NCBI GenBank assembly: GCA_022843805.1
Contig: JALHMY010000047.1
Coordinates: 1-64,000 of the forward strand
From: Fuerstiella sp.
GTDB taxonomy: Bacteria; Planctomycetota; Planctomycetia; Planctomycetales; Planctomycetaceae
DNA: 64,000 nucleotides
Direction: 5' to 3'
Shown: one piece after another, positions 1-9,279 of the stretch
Layout of the letters: every line of letters begins with the position of its first letter
Position numbering within the stretch: position 1 is the first letter of the stretch
Position numbers and translations under genes: made by a program
Notes under the pieces: generated by a model
The model's input: the letters and a program-made list of their open reading frames with translations, nothing else
The model's database searches: none
What the model was told of the DNA's origin: nothing

Positions 1-600
1 CTCCCACGCAGCGAAGCGAAGTGGGAGGGGTCGGCCGAAGGCCGGGGGAGGGCCCGCCGCGGGTTACACTCAACGCCGCCCCTATAACACGCTCGTCCCG
101 CAGTTCACCCGGCCCCCTCCCGATCTTGCTTCGCTCGATCGACCTCCCCCAGCTTCGCTGGGAGAGGAGGTTGAAAAAATCTCCCATCCCGCAATAACCT
201 CCCCTCCCGCGCAGCGAAGCGAAGTGGGAGGGGTCGGCCGAAGGCCGGGGGAGGGCCCGCCGCGGGTAGCACTCAACGCCGCCCCAATAACACGCTCGTC
301 CCGCCGTTCACCCGGCCCCCTCCCGATCTTGCTTCGCTCGATCGACCTCCCCCAGCTTCGCTGGGAGAGGAGGTTGAAAAAACCTCCCCTCCAGCAATAA
401 CCTCCCCTCCCACGCAGCGAAGCGCAGTGGGAGGGGTCGGCCGAAGTCCGGGGGAGGGCCCGCCGCGGGTTACACTCAACGCCGCCCCTATAACACGCTC
501 GTCCCGCCGTTCACCCAGCCCCCTCCCGAGCTTGCTTCGCTCGATCGACCTCCCCCAGCTTCGCTGGGAGAGGAGGTCTTTGAGAAACCTCCCCTCCGGC
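1..600. repeat. 203-bp tandem repeat, about 2.9 copies
   Basis: Units begin at 1, 204 and 407, an exact 203-bp period. Each unit starts with a self-complementary stretch (ctcccacgcagcgaag... pairing with ...gtgggag), then a G/C-rich stretch, then a region ending in gctgggagaggaggt. The third unit decays near 590, and its last part runs into the 3' end of the kinase gene. Units differ at only a few positions, which suggests recent amplification. The first copy touches the window edge, so the array may extend to the left. Short translations across it are artefacts of the repeat. Confidence 0.9.
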
Positions 601-643
601 GAACCGCAGCGAAGCGGGAAGGCTCACCCGCCAGTCCGGAGTC

Positions 644-2311
644 TCACGCTTCTTCTGACTGCCGATGATAGCGGCGGCCGAGCAGAAAGTAGGCCGACGC
701 CCAGAGTCCGCCAAAGACGATGGCATTCAGTTGTGGCACGGCCGTCAGGAAGATTGCAGCCAGAAGAAACAGCCCGCCCATGACATAACAGCCTCCCCAG
801 AGCAGGCTGCCGAGGACCATCAGGATCACACTGCTGACCAGACTCATCAGCGGATAAACAGTCAGATCGCTTCTCGAGATGCGAACCATGATTTCAGCGA
901 CTGCAAAGGTCATGATATAACCGATCCACAGACTCCAGATGGTCCGTTCCACCGGATTCTGCGGTGTCAGAACGCCGCCTCGTGCTTTCCAGATGACTGC
1001 CAGCAGCAGGCAGTATTTCCCCATGTGAACGATGGTTGACTGTGTCCCCGTGAGAGACGCAAACTGAAGCACCAGATGTGCGAGCAGAACCACGGCGCCA
1101 ACGAGGTATAGCGCTCGGCTCCAGCCCAGCAGAAATTCGGTATTTCGAGATCGTGCAATGACGCGCCCAATGTAGCCCACAAGATTGATGGACGTTGCAG
1201 AGACCGCTTCGCCTCGGGTAAAACGTTCCAGATCATCCCGAAGCTCCGCGGCTGTTGCATAACGGTCCTTTACATTCTTTTTCAGACACTTCAGCACTAT
1301 GCTCTCGAGATCCGGGTGAACGGCAGCATTCAGCAGGCGTGGTGGTGCGGGCAGTTCGTCGCGGACCTGCTGCAGTGTGACGACAGCGGAACTGGCTCGA
1401 AACGGAGGCCTTCCGGTGAGCATGCAGTAAAGCACCGCACCAATGGAATAGACATCGCTTTCGAGCCCCACATTGTCAATTCCCGACGCCTGCTCAGGTG
1501 ACATATAGCCGGCCGTGCCAAAAATCTGGCCATTGGCCGTCAGTCGAGTTTCCTTGTCATCCAGGCAGCGGGAGAGGCCAAAGTCGGATACATGAGGGAA
1601 ACCATCCCGATCGAGCAGAATGTTGGCAGGCTTCAGATCCCGATGAATGACTCTTTTTTCGTGGGCGTAGTGAACAGCATCCGCAATTCGAATTCCAATT
1701 CGTGCGGCATCGCTGCTGCTGAAAAGATCCTGCTCAATTCGTCGGCCGAGATCCTGTCCTTCCACGAGCGCCATCGCGAACCACATCTGTCCTTTAAGCT
1801 CTCCGGGACGATCGACTTCACTGAAATCGTACACGGTGACGATTCCAGGGTGATTCAGTCTCGCTAATGCCTCGGCTTCTTTTCGAAAGCGTCGCCGTGC
1901 GTCCTCGCTTGCAAAGGATCCTGGCAGCAGCATCTTGATCGCTGCCGTTTTTCGCAGTGTTCTGTGTCGAGCCCGGAAGACAACACCCATTCCACCGCGA
2001 TCAATTTCCTCCAGAAGTTCATAGTCTCCAACGATTGGTGATACGTCAGCCGACGGGAAGAAGCTGGTGTCGTAACCGACTTCTGAGAGAACTGTCATCT
2101 CATGGCACCCGGCCCTCTGTCCCGACCGTTCACGCAATTGCTGATCCATCGCCACAAAATCCAGAAGCTCGTTTCGAAGCTGTGGGTTTCGTGCAATCAG
2201 AGCTTCGACAGGAACGGTTTTCCCATGTTCTGCCCCCTCAAGGTACTCCGCAAGAAGATCCTCAAGGCCTGGCGACGACTGTTGTTCGGGCGATTCCATT
2301 GTGTGTGTCAT
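644..2311 (-). CDS. Membrane-anchored serine/threonine protein kinase
   Basis: A Hanks-type kinase of 555 residues that phosphorylates proteins on Ser/Thr. The kinase domain spans about residues 97-370: glycine loop GGMGVV near 106, catalytic lysine K126 (AAIK), HRDLKPAN at 223-230, DFG at 243-245, and the activation-segment motif GYMSPEQ near 268. The first 95 residues are soluble and have the look of a sigma-factor-associated N-terminus. The last 165 residues hold several hydrophobic segments, probably four or more membrane passes, so the kinase domain is cytoplasmic and membrane-tethered. The start codon overlaps the stop of the upstream ECF sigma gene by 4 bp (ATGA), implying translational coupling and a shared signalling role. 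The target is unknown. Confidence 0.93.
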   Translation of the reverse strand: MTHTMESPEQQSSPGLEDLLAEYLEGAEHGKTVPVEALIARNPQLRNELLDFVAMDQQLRERSGQRAGCHEMTVLSEVGYDTSFFPSADVSPIVGDYELLEEIDRGGMGVVFRARHRTLRKTAAIKMLLPGSFASEDARRRFRKEAEALARLNHPGIVTVYDFSEVDRPGELKGQMWFAMALVEGQDLGRRIEQDLFSSSDAARIGIRIADAVHYAHEKRVIHRDLKPANILLDRDGFPHVSDFGLSRCLDDKETRLTANGQIFGTAGYMSPEQASGIDNVGLESDVYSIGAVLYCMLTGRPPFRASSAVVTLQQVRDELPAPPRLLNAAVHPDLESIVLKCLKKNVKDRYATAAELRDDLERFTRGEAVSATSINLVGYIGRVIARSRNTEFLLGWSRALYLVGAVVLLAHLVLQFASLTGTQSTIVHMGKYCLLLAVIWKARGGVLTPQNPVERTIWSLWIGYIMTFAVAEIMVRISRSDLTVYPLMSLVSSVILMVLGSLLWGGCYVMGGLFLLAAIFLTAVPQLNAIVFGGLWASAYFLLGRRYHRQSEEA

Positions 2312-2868
2312 AACAGTTGCTTTCTGCCTGCCTGTTCACGCAGCGTGGCCAGCCCTCGCTGAAGCAGACCAGCCACAGCGGAGGGCGATTTGTTCAGAAT
2401 TTCAGCCAGTTCTCTTAAAGGGGTTCCCTGCCAGTAATGCAGGATGACAGCATCTCGCTGCATTTCCGGAAGCTGTTCCACGAGTTCAGCGACACTGCGG
2501 GCGAGTTCTTCCTTTTCAATCTTTGCCGAAGGTGACGGAGCCGTTGCCATAAACGCATTGGCCAGAAAGACAGATGATTGATCGAGTCGCTGCTGAATGG
2601 CCTGCTCTCTGAAAATGTCGCGACGATCACGATGCTGGTCGCGAATCGTGTGCGCGATCACCCCGGCTGCAATTTTCCTTAACCATGCCATCAGTTCGCC
2701 TTCACTGGAACCTCGGAAGTCACCGGCGGCCTGATGCGCCTGAAGCATGGACTGCTGGACGATGTCTGAGGGATCTACTCTGTTTCGAAGGTGATTCGGC
2801 AGCTGCGTGCGAGCCAGAAACTGCAGATACCTTCGATTCTTCTCAATTTGTTCTTCAGAGATCATCAC
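2308..2868 (-). CDS. ECF RNA polymerase sigma factor
   Basis: A 186-residue ECF sigma-70 factor that redirects RNA polymerase to its own promoters. Region 2 lies at about residues 25-95 (VDPSDIVQQSMLQAH, then AWLRKIAAGVI), and region 4 at about 125-180 with the helix-turn-helix LRELAEILNKSPSAVAGLLQ. The length is normal for a minimal ECF factor, and no anti-sigma gene is adjacent. It is the promoter-proximal gene of a two-gene unit with the Ser/Thr kinase and overlaps it by 4 bp. ECF factors paired with Ser/Thr kinases are a recognised planctomycete arrangement in which the kinase is thought to control sigma activity; that link is inferred from position here. Confidence 0.92.
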   Translation of the reverse strand: MMISEEQIEKNRRYLQFLARTQLPNHLRNRVDPSDIVQQSMLQAHQAAGDFRGSSEGELMAWLRKIAAGVIAHTIRDQHRDRRDIFREQAIQQRLDQSSVFLANAFMATAPSPSAKIEKEELARSVAELVEQLPEMQRDAVILHYWQGTPLRELAEILNKSPSAVAGLLQRGLATLREQAGRKQLL

Positions 2869-3002
2869 GTGTGGTTGCCTGAGTGCTGCGATATGAAGGA
2901 ATCATTCCATCGTAACCAAAGTCACCGGGAATTTGGATGTACTCTGAGCTTGCCAGCAGACCGGTCGTCCTGTCGATGACCGAAACCATTGCCGGGATCC
3001 CT

Positions 3003-4316
3003 TCACCCTGCCGCCACTCGATGCTTCAGATTCCTCGCTTCCCGCTGCATAAAGAAGAACGTCATCAGCAACGACCAGACGCAGATTAAAGCCAGAACGA
3101 AAAGAAAAGTGCTCCAGCCCTGATGCTGAGCGATTCCACCCCCGAAGTAATAGAACGCGGCTGTTGCAGCAAATCCGATCGCATCCAGAATCGCCACCAG
3201 AAAACCAGAGTGAGGTCCACCGAAATCGATCGAAAAGACACTGACCGGGATGTAATAACAGGGGGAAAGGCACAGCCCGAACAAAAACAGCAATGCCAGA
3301 GCCACCAGCATGGCGGTCGAGCCGGTCAGCTGCCACTGTGGCAATGCAGCAAATGTTAACAGACAACACGTGGCCGTCAGCAGAAGGGCTGCCATCACCC
3401 AGGCCATCGTCTTTCGGTTCAGTCGATCGAATACAAAACCGCCGACCAGAACAGAAATCAGACTACCGAGCGGAAACGCCGAGGCTGCCCGGGACGCCTG
3501 AGCCGTATCAAGCCTCAGGGTGTCCTGCATATACATGGGCACAACCAGCAGAAAGTCCCAGAGGATCGTCAATCCCATCAGACTTCCGGCGATGAGCCAG
3601 AACCGCAGGCTGCAAAAGAATCGTGGAAGTGCCTGCAGAAGTGTCATGCCATCAAACGGGTGAGCGTTTCTGGTTTCTGCCACCGCTTCAGGGCCTTCGT
3701 CGTCACACTCGGGATCCGGGATGACCCCCGGAGGACGATCCTTCATCGCGACGGCATAAAACATGGCAACCAACAGTCCTGTCGCCGATGCTGCCCACAA
3801 CATACCGCGCCACGAAATCCAGGTCAGCAGCGTTCCCAGAAGAAAGGTGGCCGCTAATGTCCCGACTCGTGAACTGGTGGAGAGAATTCCCCAGGCTCGA
3901 CCATATTGTTTCGGATGCACCCAGTTCACAACGATCTTCGTCATTGATGGCCAGCCAGCTGCCTGTGCCATCAGGGTGACAAAGAATGTTGCCTGAAACA
4001 TCACCAGTGTGGACGACAGGGAGAACAGGGCAACGAATAACGATGCCACAACCAGCGCCACCGAGAAAGTGCGTTTGCCGCCAAATTTATCAGCAGCCCA
4101 GCCGCACAGGAATTTTCCCGTCAGAGCCCCACAGGTTCCTGCGGCCAGTACTTTTCCCCACGCCTCAAGATCGATTCCCAGAGACGCATCCGCACGGATC
4201 GATGTGCCAGCCACTGTCGGAATCATTCGCAGTACCATGGACACGGCGTAGCCCGCGTACATAGTGCCGATGATCTTCGTCTGCTGGAGTCTGTGATGTG
4301 ATACAGATCTGTTCAT
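3003..4316 (-). CDS. Major facilitator superfamily transporter
   Basis: An inner-membrane secondary transporter of about 437 residues with the twelve hydrophobic segments expected of the MFS. The loop after the second segment carries GWAADKFGGKR, matching the GxxxDrxGrR signature between TM2 and TM3. A long hydrophilic loop in the middle (DPECDDEGPEAVAE) separates the two six-helix halves. The overall pattern resembles the sugar-phosphate/organophosphate-antiporter or anion-symporter branch, but the substrate cannot be read from sequence. The start is placed at MNRSVSHH because the 15 residues before it, reachable from 4361, look non-coding. It lies 75 bp downstream of the acyltransferase on the same strand and could be cotranscribed. 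Confidence 0.85.
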   Translation of the reverse strand: MNRSVSHHRLQQTKIIGTMYAGYAVSMVLRMIPTVAGTSIRADASLGIDLEAWGKVLAAGTCGALTGKFLCGWAADKFGGKRTFSVALVVASLFVALFSLSSTLVMFQATFFVTLMAQAAGWPSMTKIVVNWVHPKQYGRAWGILSTSSRVGTLAATFLLGTLLTWISWRGMLWAASATGLLVAMFYAVAMKDRPPGVIPDPECDDEGPEAVAETRNAHPFDGMTLLQALPRFFCSLRFWLIAGSLMGLTILWDFLLVVPMYMQDTLRLDTAQASRAASAFPLGSLISVLVGGFVFDRLNRKTMAWVMAALLLTATCCLLTFAALPQWQLTGSTAMLVALALLFLFGLCLSPCYYIPVSVFSIDFGGPHSGFLVAILDAIGFAATAAFYYFGGGIAQHQGWSTFLFVLALICVWSLLMTFFFMQREARNLKHRVAAG

Positions 4317-4391
4317 GCTGCGATCCGGGAAAGTTAATCTGTCGTATGTGAAAGTGGACACCGAAACTGATCAGCATCGCTGTCTGGCATC

Positions 4392-5660
4392 TCAAATCGT
4401 GGCCGAGGCCTCTGCAGGCATTGGTCCTTTGGTTTCGTACATCACGCATTCACTGCCCGTTTTTTCCAGCAGCGACTTCAGTGAACACTCAATTGCCGAC
4501 ATCAGCGAATCTGTTTTTGCGATTCGATCACGTTTTGAAGTCACTTCAATTGGATCACCCACCTGAATAACGGCCTTCATGGGGCCATGAGGCGTCTCAT
4601 CTCCGTTCAGATGTTCATTGAACCGTTCGACGGTCTCAAGAATACGATCGACGGTTGGTCTTGTGGCGACATATCGTGAAGGATAAAGGCTGAGCGACTG
4701 GGCAAAGCCAGCGGCGGTCAGTTGCCGCCAGCGGCGGTCCATTTCTTCAGCTGTCAGCTGCCCGTCGATCATCGCCGGCAGAATAGCTCGGCGGATTTCC
4801 TTGACCCTCAGAATCGCAGTGCCCTCTTTGGGACCGCCGCACCACTCGGTCTCCAGCGGTGCAAGAATATGGTTGATCAGCCGATTCAGCCGTTCGTCGA
4901 GAGTGCCGGTTTGCGGCTGGCCCAGATATTCCTGCTCCTTCAGTGAAAGCAGAGCATTTCCAACGCGATAGATTCGCTGAACCAGACATTGCCCCTGCAT
5001 GGGCTGCCATGACAGTCGCTTCTCAATATTGTTCAGCATTGCACCGGCCGTCGCCTCAATGTCACCCGTGTAGACATATCGTATGACTACAGGCACCGTA
5101 TAGATTTTTTCTGTTGCTGGACGACTGGCTGCATCAACGGACTTTTCAAGTTTTGCAGCTGCGGAGCGAGCGATAAATGATACGCCTTCCTGCAGAACGT
5201 TCAGATGATCGTTTGCATGGCTTAACGCCCCTTCCGGAAACAGCACCAGCGGACGGTCGCCCTTCACCAGGATGTCGATCCCTTTCTGAATGGCCTGGCG
5301 ATCAATTCCTTCCCGATACACGCTGAACGCTCCGAGACGCCGTAAGACCCAGGCCAGGAAACGATTTCCCCGAAACAGATGAGCACTTGCCATGACATAA
5401 AATGGCTGGCGGAGGCTGGTGGCAAGACTCTGCAGGACCAGAGCATCGGACATTCGACAATGATTCGGGGCGATCAGTACCCTGTGTCCGGACTTCTGCA
5501 GCTCCCTTACGATCTCCCCTCCGCGTACCTCGATATTCGTGACAGCGTGCTTTCGTTTCAGGTATCGAGGTGTTAGCCGGCCCAGCAATTGCGGCCAGAA
5601 TCTGCCCTCATGAGGTGGTACAAACTGATACTTTGAATCCGCAACCAGAAGTGATGTCAT
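4392..5660 (-). CDS. PlsC-type 1-acylglycerol-3-phosphate acyltransferase family protein
   Basis: A 422-residue member of the PlsC/LPLAT acyltransferase family, which moves fatty acyl groups onto glycerol-phosphate-type acceptors at the cytoplasmic membrane face. The catalytic HX4D motif is present (PNHCRMSD, H67 and D72), as is the substrate-binding block FPEG at 141-144. PlsC itself is about 240 residues. The extra 170 C-terminal residues are largely helical and have no domain I recognise, so it may act on a lipid other than the standard phosphatidic acid precursor. It precedes the MFS gene on the same strand. Confidence 0.85.
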   Translation of the reverse strand: MTSLLVADSKYQFVPPHEGRFWPQLLGRLTPRYLKRKHAVTNIEVRGGEIVRELQKSGHRVLIAPNHCRMSDALVLQSLATSLRQPFYVMASAHLFRGNRFLAWVLRRLGAFSVYREGIDRQAIQKGIDILVKGDRPLVLFPEGALSHANDHLNVLQEGVSFIARSAAAKLEKSVDAASRPATEKIYTVPVVIRYVYTGDIEATAGAMLNNIEKRLSWQPMQGQCLVQRIYRVGNALLSLKEQEYLGQPQTGTLDERLNRLINHILAPLETEWCGGPKEGTAILRVKEIRRAILPAMIDGQLTAEEMDRRWRQLTAAGFAQSLSLYPSRYVATRPTVDRILETVERFNEHLNGDETPHGPMKAVIQVGDPIEVTSKRDRIAKTDSLMSAIECSLKSLLEKTGSECVMYETKGPMPAEASATI

Positions 5661-6542
5661 GAAAGAACTTCCGAATACTTAAGCAGGCATTCTGTCACGG
5701 CGATGCTCAGCCAATGCACCGCCAATGCTCAGGAAGAGCCCGTTCCGGCTCGAATAAAGCGCGGTTTCCGGACTTTTTCAGAAATTTGTCAACAGGCCCT
5801 AAAATCGGCCCGAAAACCGGGCCGAAACCGTAGTGGCACGAAGTCACCCTGACCGGGTGTCTGGCAGCTGATCGCACCACACATCCTTGTGACCGGCAAA
5901 AGTTGCCGGATTTTGCTGCCGGGGTAGGGAACGCCCTGAGATTTTGTCGAGACGAATTTGAAACACTGCTCGAAGGCGGCATCCCCGGGAGTGAATCACA
6001 AAGGAAAATAGCGATTTGGGACGAACGCTGAATGGTAATGCAGGAACTCAGGACGACTCCGACTGTGTGGCTCAACCTTTGACGACGTTCGTGAAATGGT
6101 CAGCACGAGGGTCGCGCATGGTGGATCCTCTGGCTGATGAAGTGCGCGGAGCGAATGACAATCGCACGGGCCGGAATCGGATACCTCTTTGCCGTTCTTT
6201 CGTTCCCCCCCCAATTTTTCTGCCCACAAAATTTTTCTGCCAACCAGGGTCTGCTCTCCCGCGCACACACAACATTCTTCGCGCGATTCGCTGCCAGACG
6301 ATCTGTGCCAGCACATCGAGCGATTCCTGAGGACAGCCCGACCAGGGTGTGACTGATCCGAGGATAAAAGCGTTTGGCAGAAAAATTTCAGGGCAGAAAA
6401 ATGAATCGCAAATGAAATGAAGAGGACTACAGGACGTCTTCCCTTCACGTCCACTCCAGGCGTTTTCCAGGGCCGCTGCCCATGGCATTCGTTCTACAGC
6501 GATCCACTACCACCATTGACAATGGATAGCGACCCGAAAGAG
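5661..6542. other. Gene-free intergenic region
   Basis: No reading frame here has a credible protein or ribosome-binding site. The region holds a small perfect hairpin at 5806-5824 (7-bp stem cggcccg/cgggccg, 5-base loop) and the inverted repeat pair annotated separately at 6214-6402. The promoter of the minus-strand acyltransferase should lie just above 5660. Confidence 0.6.
6214..6402. repeat. Inverted repeat pair flanking 133 bp
   Basis: The left arm (6214-6242) is atttttctgcccacaaaa followed by tttttctgcc. The right arm (6376-6402) is the near-perfect reverse complement, ggcagaaaaattt followed by cagggcagaaaaat. Each arm is itself two copies of ggcagaaaaa(t). The 133-bp centre has no reading frame. 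From memory, similar ggcagaaaaatt blocks recur in planctomycete intergenic DNA, so this is probably a dispersed non-coding element; that should be checked against the whole genome. Confidence 0.7.
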
Positions 6543-8282
6543 TTATGGCGTGGTGAGACGTTCCGTATCCCAAATCCTGATAGCCCCGGATTCGTCGCCT
6601 GTTATAACGAACCTCTCGTCGGGTGAAACCTCCATGGAGATAATCTTCCTTGTATGTTCCTGCTCCATACGAATGCTATCAAATGCGAAACCTTCAAAGC
6701 TGTACACTTTAACTCTCTTGTCCTGAACAACCAGCAGCCGAGAATTTTTTCCATGCACGATACGAAACAGTGAACCCCCAACGTCAGAGTCTTTGCAAAT
6801 CTCCTTCATGAGGTCAATATCCACTGCATGAAAACCGGAACCGCCAATTGAGTAAAAGACGGTCCCGTCGGCCGACATGGCCGCATCTTCGATCCCCTGA
6901 TCGGAGAATTCTCTGATCACTTCTTTCCTGGAGAGATCGACGAGTTTAATCGTTTGTGCGGCAAGGTGTGTGTCGACGACTACGATCAGATTGGGATTGT
7001 GCGTCAGAAAAACAGCCCAGATCCCGCCAGAACCCCATTCGAGCATCGTGGCGAGCCTGGTTCCGGTCGCCACATCCCAGACTCGGAGACTGCCGTCAGT
7101 CGCGGCGGATATCAGTTTGCTTCCATCTTCCGTGAACAGGAATGCAGAGCGGATGATCCGGTCTCCATGGCCGATACACTCGGCCATTTGCTTCTTTGAT
7201 TTCCAGTCAAAAACCCGGACGACTCCGTTCAATGCCCCCACGGCCAGTTTGGTACTGTCAGGCGAGAACGCAATCGCCGTCATTTCCTGTCCGACCTCAC
7301 GATGAACCACACTTTCCCTGCCATCGGGTAACGTCCACACGCGGGCAGTTCCATCCGTAACGGCAGCCGCCAGCGCGTTCCCGTCAGGGGAGACTTTCAG
7401 GCTTGTAATCTGAAGGATCGATGGCGGGAGTCTCGCGATTTCAGTGCGTCTCTTCATGTCCCACAATCTCAGAGTGCCATCTCCCGCCTCAATTGATGTA
7501 TGAAAATCACTTGAATAACGTCGAACACTCCCTGCTGAAATCAGGTATTGGCTGTCCGGAGTGAACATCAGCGTGACCGGGCCTTCGTGACCTTCCAATT
7601 CTGGTTTTTGCAGGTCGATCACCTCAGTCTGATTAGTGGATGATGGCGAATCTTTGTTAATTTCGCCTTCCCTGCTTCCGGCCCATTGATCCCGTATCCA
7701 CAATGTTGCCAGTACAGCCAGAACGAACATGGCGGCAATCACCACCTCTTTGATTCCATATTTCCAGGCTGACCTCTCTGCCGACGACGGTGCCGCCACA
7801 TTTTCAACAGTCCGCTCTCCTGCTGTGTCGGCATCGATTTCACGCGATTGTTTCAAATTGAGACGCAGTCGTTCAAGAATCAAATCCGCGATTTCATCCG
7901 GGGAGCGATCAGCGATCCAGACACACCCATGGGTCGAGTAAAGGCCCGGGATTTCTGCGTCATCAAAGCGCAGAAGCATGACAAACGAATCGCCCCGCTG
8001 CTTAATCAGATCGAAGATTGCATCCCACTCCAGTCCGCACCATTCTCTGTTTCTGTAGTCGGCACCGAGAAACGCGGTGACCAGTTCAGCCTCCTCGCGG
8101 TAGAGTCTCGGCAAATACATACCCAGTCGCGGGCGGGCAAACTCTGCTTCATGCCACTGGTCGTACAGGATGCTGTCTCGTCCCAAATGCGATCCAAGTC
8201 GTTCTGCGACCTTTGAAACGAATTCGCGTTGCTGACTGGAGAATGACATCGCAATACGGAACCGCTTATGGTTCGAAGGCAT
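6543..8282 (-). CDS. TIR domain - transmembrane - WD40 repeat protein
   Basis: A 579-residue three-part protein. Residues about 8-140 form a TIR-like domain: FRIAMSFSS at the start (betaA), then FLGADYRNREWC with E85 following (WCGLEW), the position of the NAD-cleaving glutamate in active TIR domains. A single hydrophobic helix at about 179-196 (VVIAAMFVLAVLATLWI) anchors it. Residues 227-579 hold at least five WD40-type repeats, for example FSPDSTKLAVGALNG and SPDERFVITGDESG. The ATG at 8282 is chosen over 8354 because GGGGAG lies at good spacing upstream. The TIR part probably faces the cytoplasm and the WD40 sensor lies across the membrane, or the reverse. TIR-WD40 fusions occur in planctomycetes; an immunity or cell-death role is inference. 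No Thoeris or other defence partner is next to it. Confidence 0.8.
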   Translation of the reverse strand: MPSNHKRFRIAMSFSSQQREFVSKVAERLGSHLGRDSILYDQWHEAEFARPRLGMYLPRLYREEAELVTAFLGADYRNREWCGLEWDAIFDLIKQRGDSFVMLLRFDDAEIPGLYSTHGCVWIADRSPDEIADLILERLRLNLKQSREIDADTAGERTVENVAAPSSAERSAWKYGIKEVVIAAMFVLAVLATLWIRDQWAGSREGEINKDSPSSTNQTEVIDLQKPELEGHEGPVTLMFTPDSQYLISAGSVRRYSSDFHTSIEAGDGTLRLWDMKRRTEIARLPPSILQITSLKVSPDGNALAAAVTDGTARVWTLPDGRESVVHREVGQEMTAIAFSPDSTKLAVGALNGVVRVFDWKSKKQMAECIGHGDRIIRSAFLFTEDGSKLISAATDGSLRVWDVATGTRLATMLEWGSGGIWAVFLTHNPNLIVVVDTHLAAQTIKLVDLSRKEVIREFSDQGIEDAAMSADGTVFYSIGGSGFHAVDIDLMKEICKDSDVGGSLFRIVHGKNSRLLVVQDKRVKVYSFEGFAFDSIRMEQEHTRKIISMEVSPDERFVITGDESGAIRIWDTERLTTP

Positions 8283-8416
8283 CACCGAGAGCTCCCCAAA
8301 AACGTGGCGAACAGCATCCTGCATCGCCAGCGTCTTATGCCGGAAAACGCCCATCGGGCGGCGACAACTGGCCTCGTCAATTCACGCCAGTTTTATTAAA
8401 CACTGAATGCCACTTC

Positions 8417-8443
8417 TATCGAGTGCTCAATATATCGAGTGCT
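8417..8443. promoter_or_regulatory. Direct repeat upstream of the TIR-WD40 gene
   Basis: The 11-mer tatcgagtgct occurs at 8417-8427 and again at 8433-8443, a 16-bp spacing between equal positions. It lies 135-161 bp upstream of the chosen TIR-WD40 start, in the 274-bp gap before kdpE. The geometry could suit a transcription factor binding two sites on about the same helix face, but nothing identifies the factor. Confidence 0.3.
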
Positions 8444-8556
8444 TAACATCGCGTAACGGACGGAGGGTAACGAACTTATTGGATTTTTGGCAGCACGGAT
8501 GCCTGTCCCCGCGTCGCGTCTGCATGCAGGGCTTTCCGACATGGCCGACGATGGTA

Positions 8557-9279
8557 TCACTCATCAGGATCGGCGAAGCGATAGCCAACCCCCTGTTCGG
8601 TCAGAATCAGTTTTGGGCGAGATGCATCTGTCTCGATCTTTTTCCTCAGCGTTGCGACGAAAACGCGAAGATAGTGAGTCTCCTGTATATTCAGAGGCCC
8701 CCAGACAGATTTCAGAAGGTACTGATGAGTCAGAACTTTTCCGGCGTTCTTCACCATGACAGCCAGCAGCTCGTATTCAAGTTTTGTCAGATGAACTTCC
8801 TGGCCAGCTCGAAATACTCGCCGAGCGGAAAAGTCGATCTGAAACTGGCCATTCTCACAACTGAACCGTGGGTGTGACAGAGGTCCGCCCGACACTCCGC
8901 CCGTTCGTCGCAGAGCTGCTCGCAGCCGCGCCAGCAGTTCTCCCATATGGAAGGGTTTGCTGACGTAGTCGTCTGCCCCGGCATCAAGAGCAGCAACCTT
9001 CTCACGCTCCTGATCTCGCGCAGACAGGACGATAATCGGAACATTCGACCAGCCTCGAAACTCCGTGATCAGCTCCTGTCCATCCCGGTCCGGCAGCCCC
9101 AGATCCAGCAGAACAGCAGCTGGCGTTTCCTGTAACAGGAGACGCTGACCTTCGCGAGCGGTTTCCGCCTCTTTGACTCGATAGCCCTCATTACATAATG
9201 AGGCTTTGAGAAATCGGCGAATTGCAGTTTCGTCGTCGATCACAACGATGAGCGGTGCAGTCGGTTCCAGCTCGGTCAT
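8557..9279 (-). CDS. kdpE: KdpE response regulator
   Basis: An OmpR/PhoB-family response regulator of 240 residues. The receiver domain carries VVIDDE near the N-terminus, the phospho-acceptor aspartate in LLDLGLPD, and the conserved lysine in YVSKPF. The winged-helix DNA-binding domain ends in HYLRVFVATLRKKIE and GVGYRF, both highly typical of KdpE. The start MTELEPTAP is preferred because the 22 residues upstream do not resemble a receiver domain. It is the last gene of the kdp locus, about 210 bp after kdpD, so it may have its own promoter. Phosphorylated KdpE activates kdp transcription when potassium is scarce. Confidence 0.95.
   Translation of the reverse strand: MTELEPTAPLIVVIDDETAIRRFLKASLCNEGYRVKEAETAREGQRLLLQETPAAVLLDLGLPDRDGQELITEFRGWSNVPIIVLSARDQEREKVAALDAGADDYVSKPFHMGELLARLRAALRRTGGVSGGPLSHPRFSCENGQFQIDFSARRVFRAGQEVHLTKLEYELLAVMVKNAGKVLTHQYLLKSVWGPLNIQETHYLRVFVATLRKKIETDASRPKLILTEQGVGYRFADPDE

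Noticed and set aside
263-479. Short open frames within the 203-bp repeat
   Set aside because: They repeat the same residues in each unit and have no ribosome-binding site; they come from the repeat itself.
5707-6075. 122-codon open frame on the minus strand
   Set aside because: No ribosome-binding site, no family, and it spans a GC hairpin in an intergenic region.
6543-8282. TIR gene as part of a Thoeris system
   Set aside because: No ThsA or other defence gene is next to it; the neighbours are kdpE and a lipid acyltransferase.
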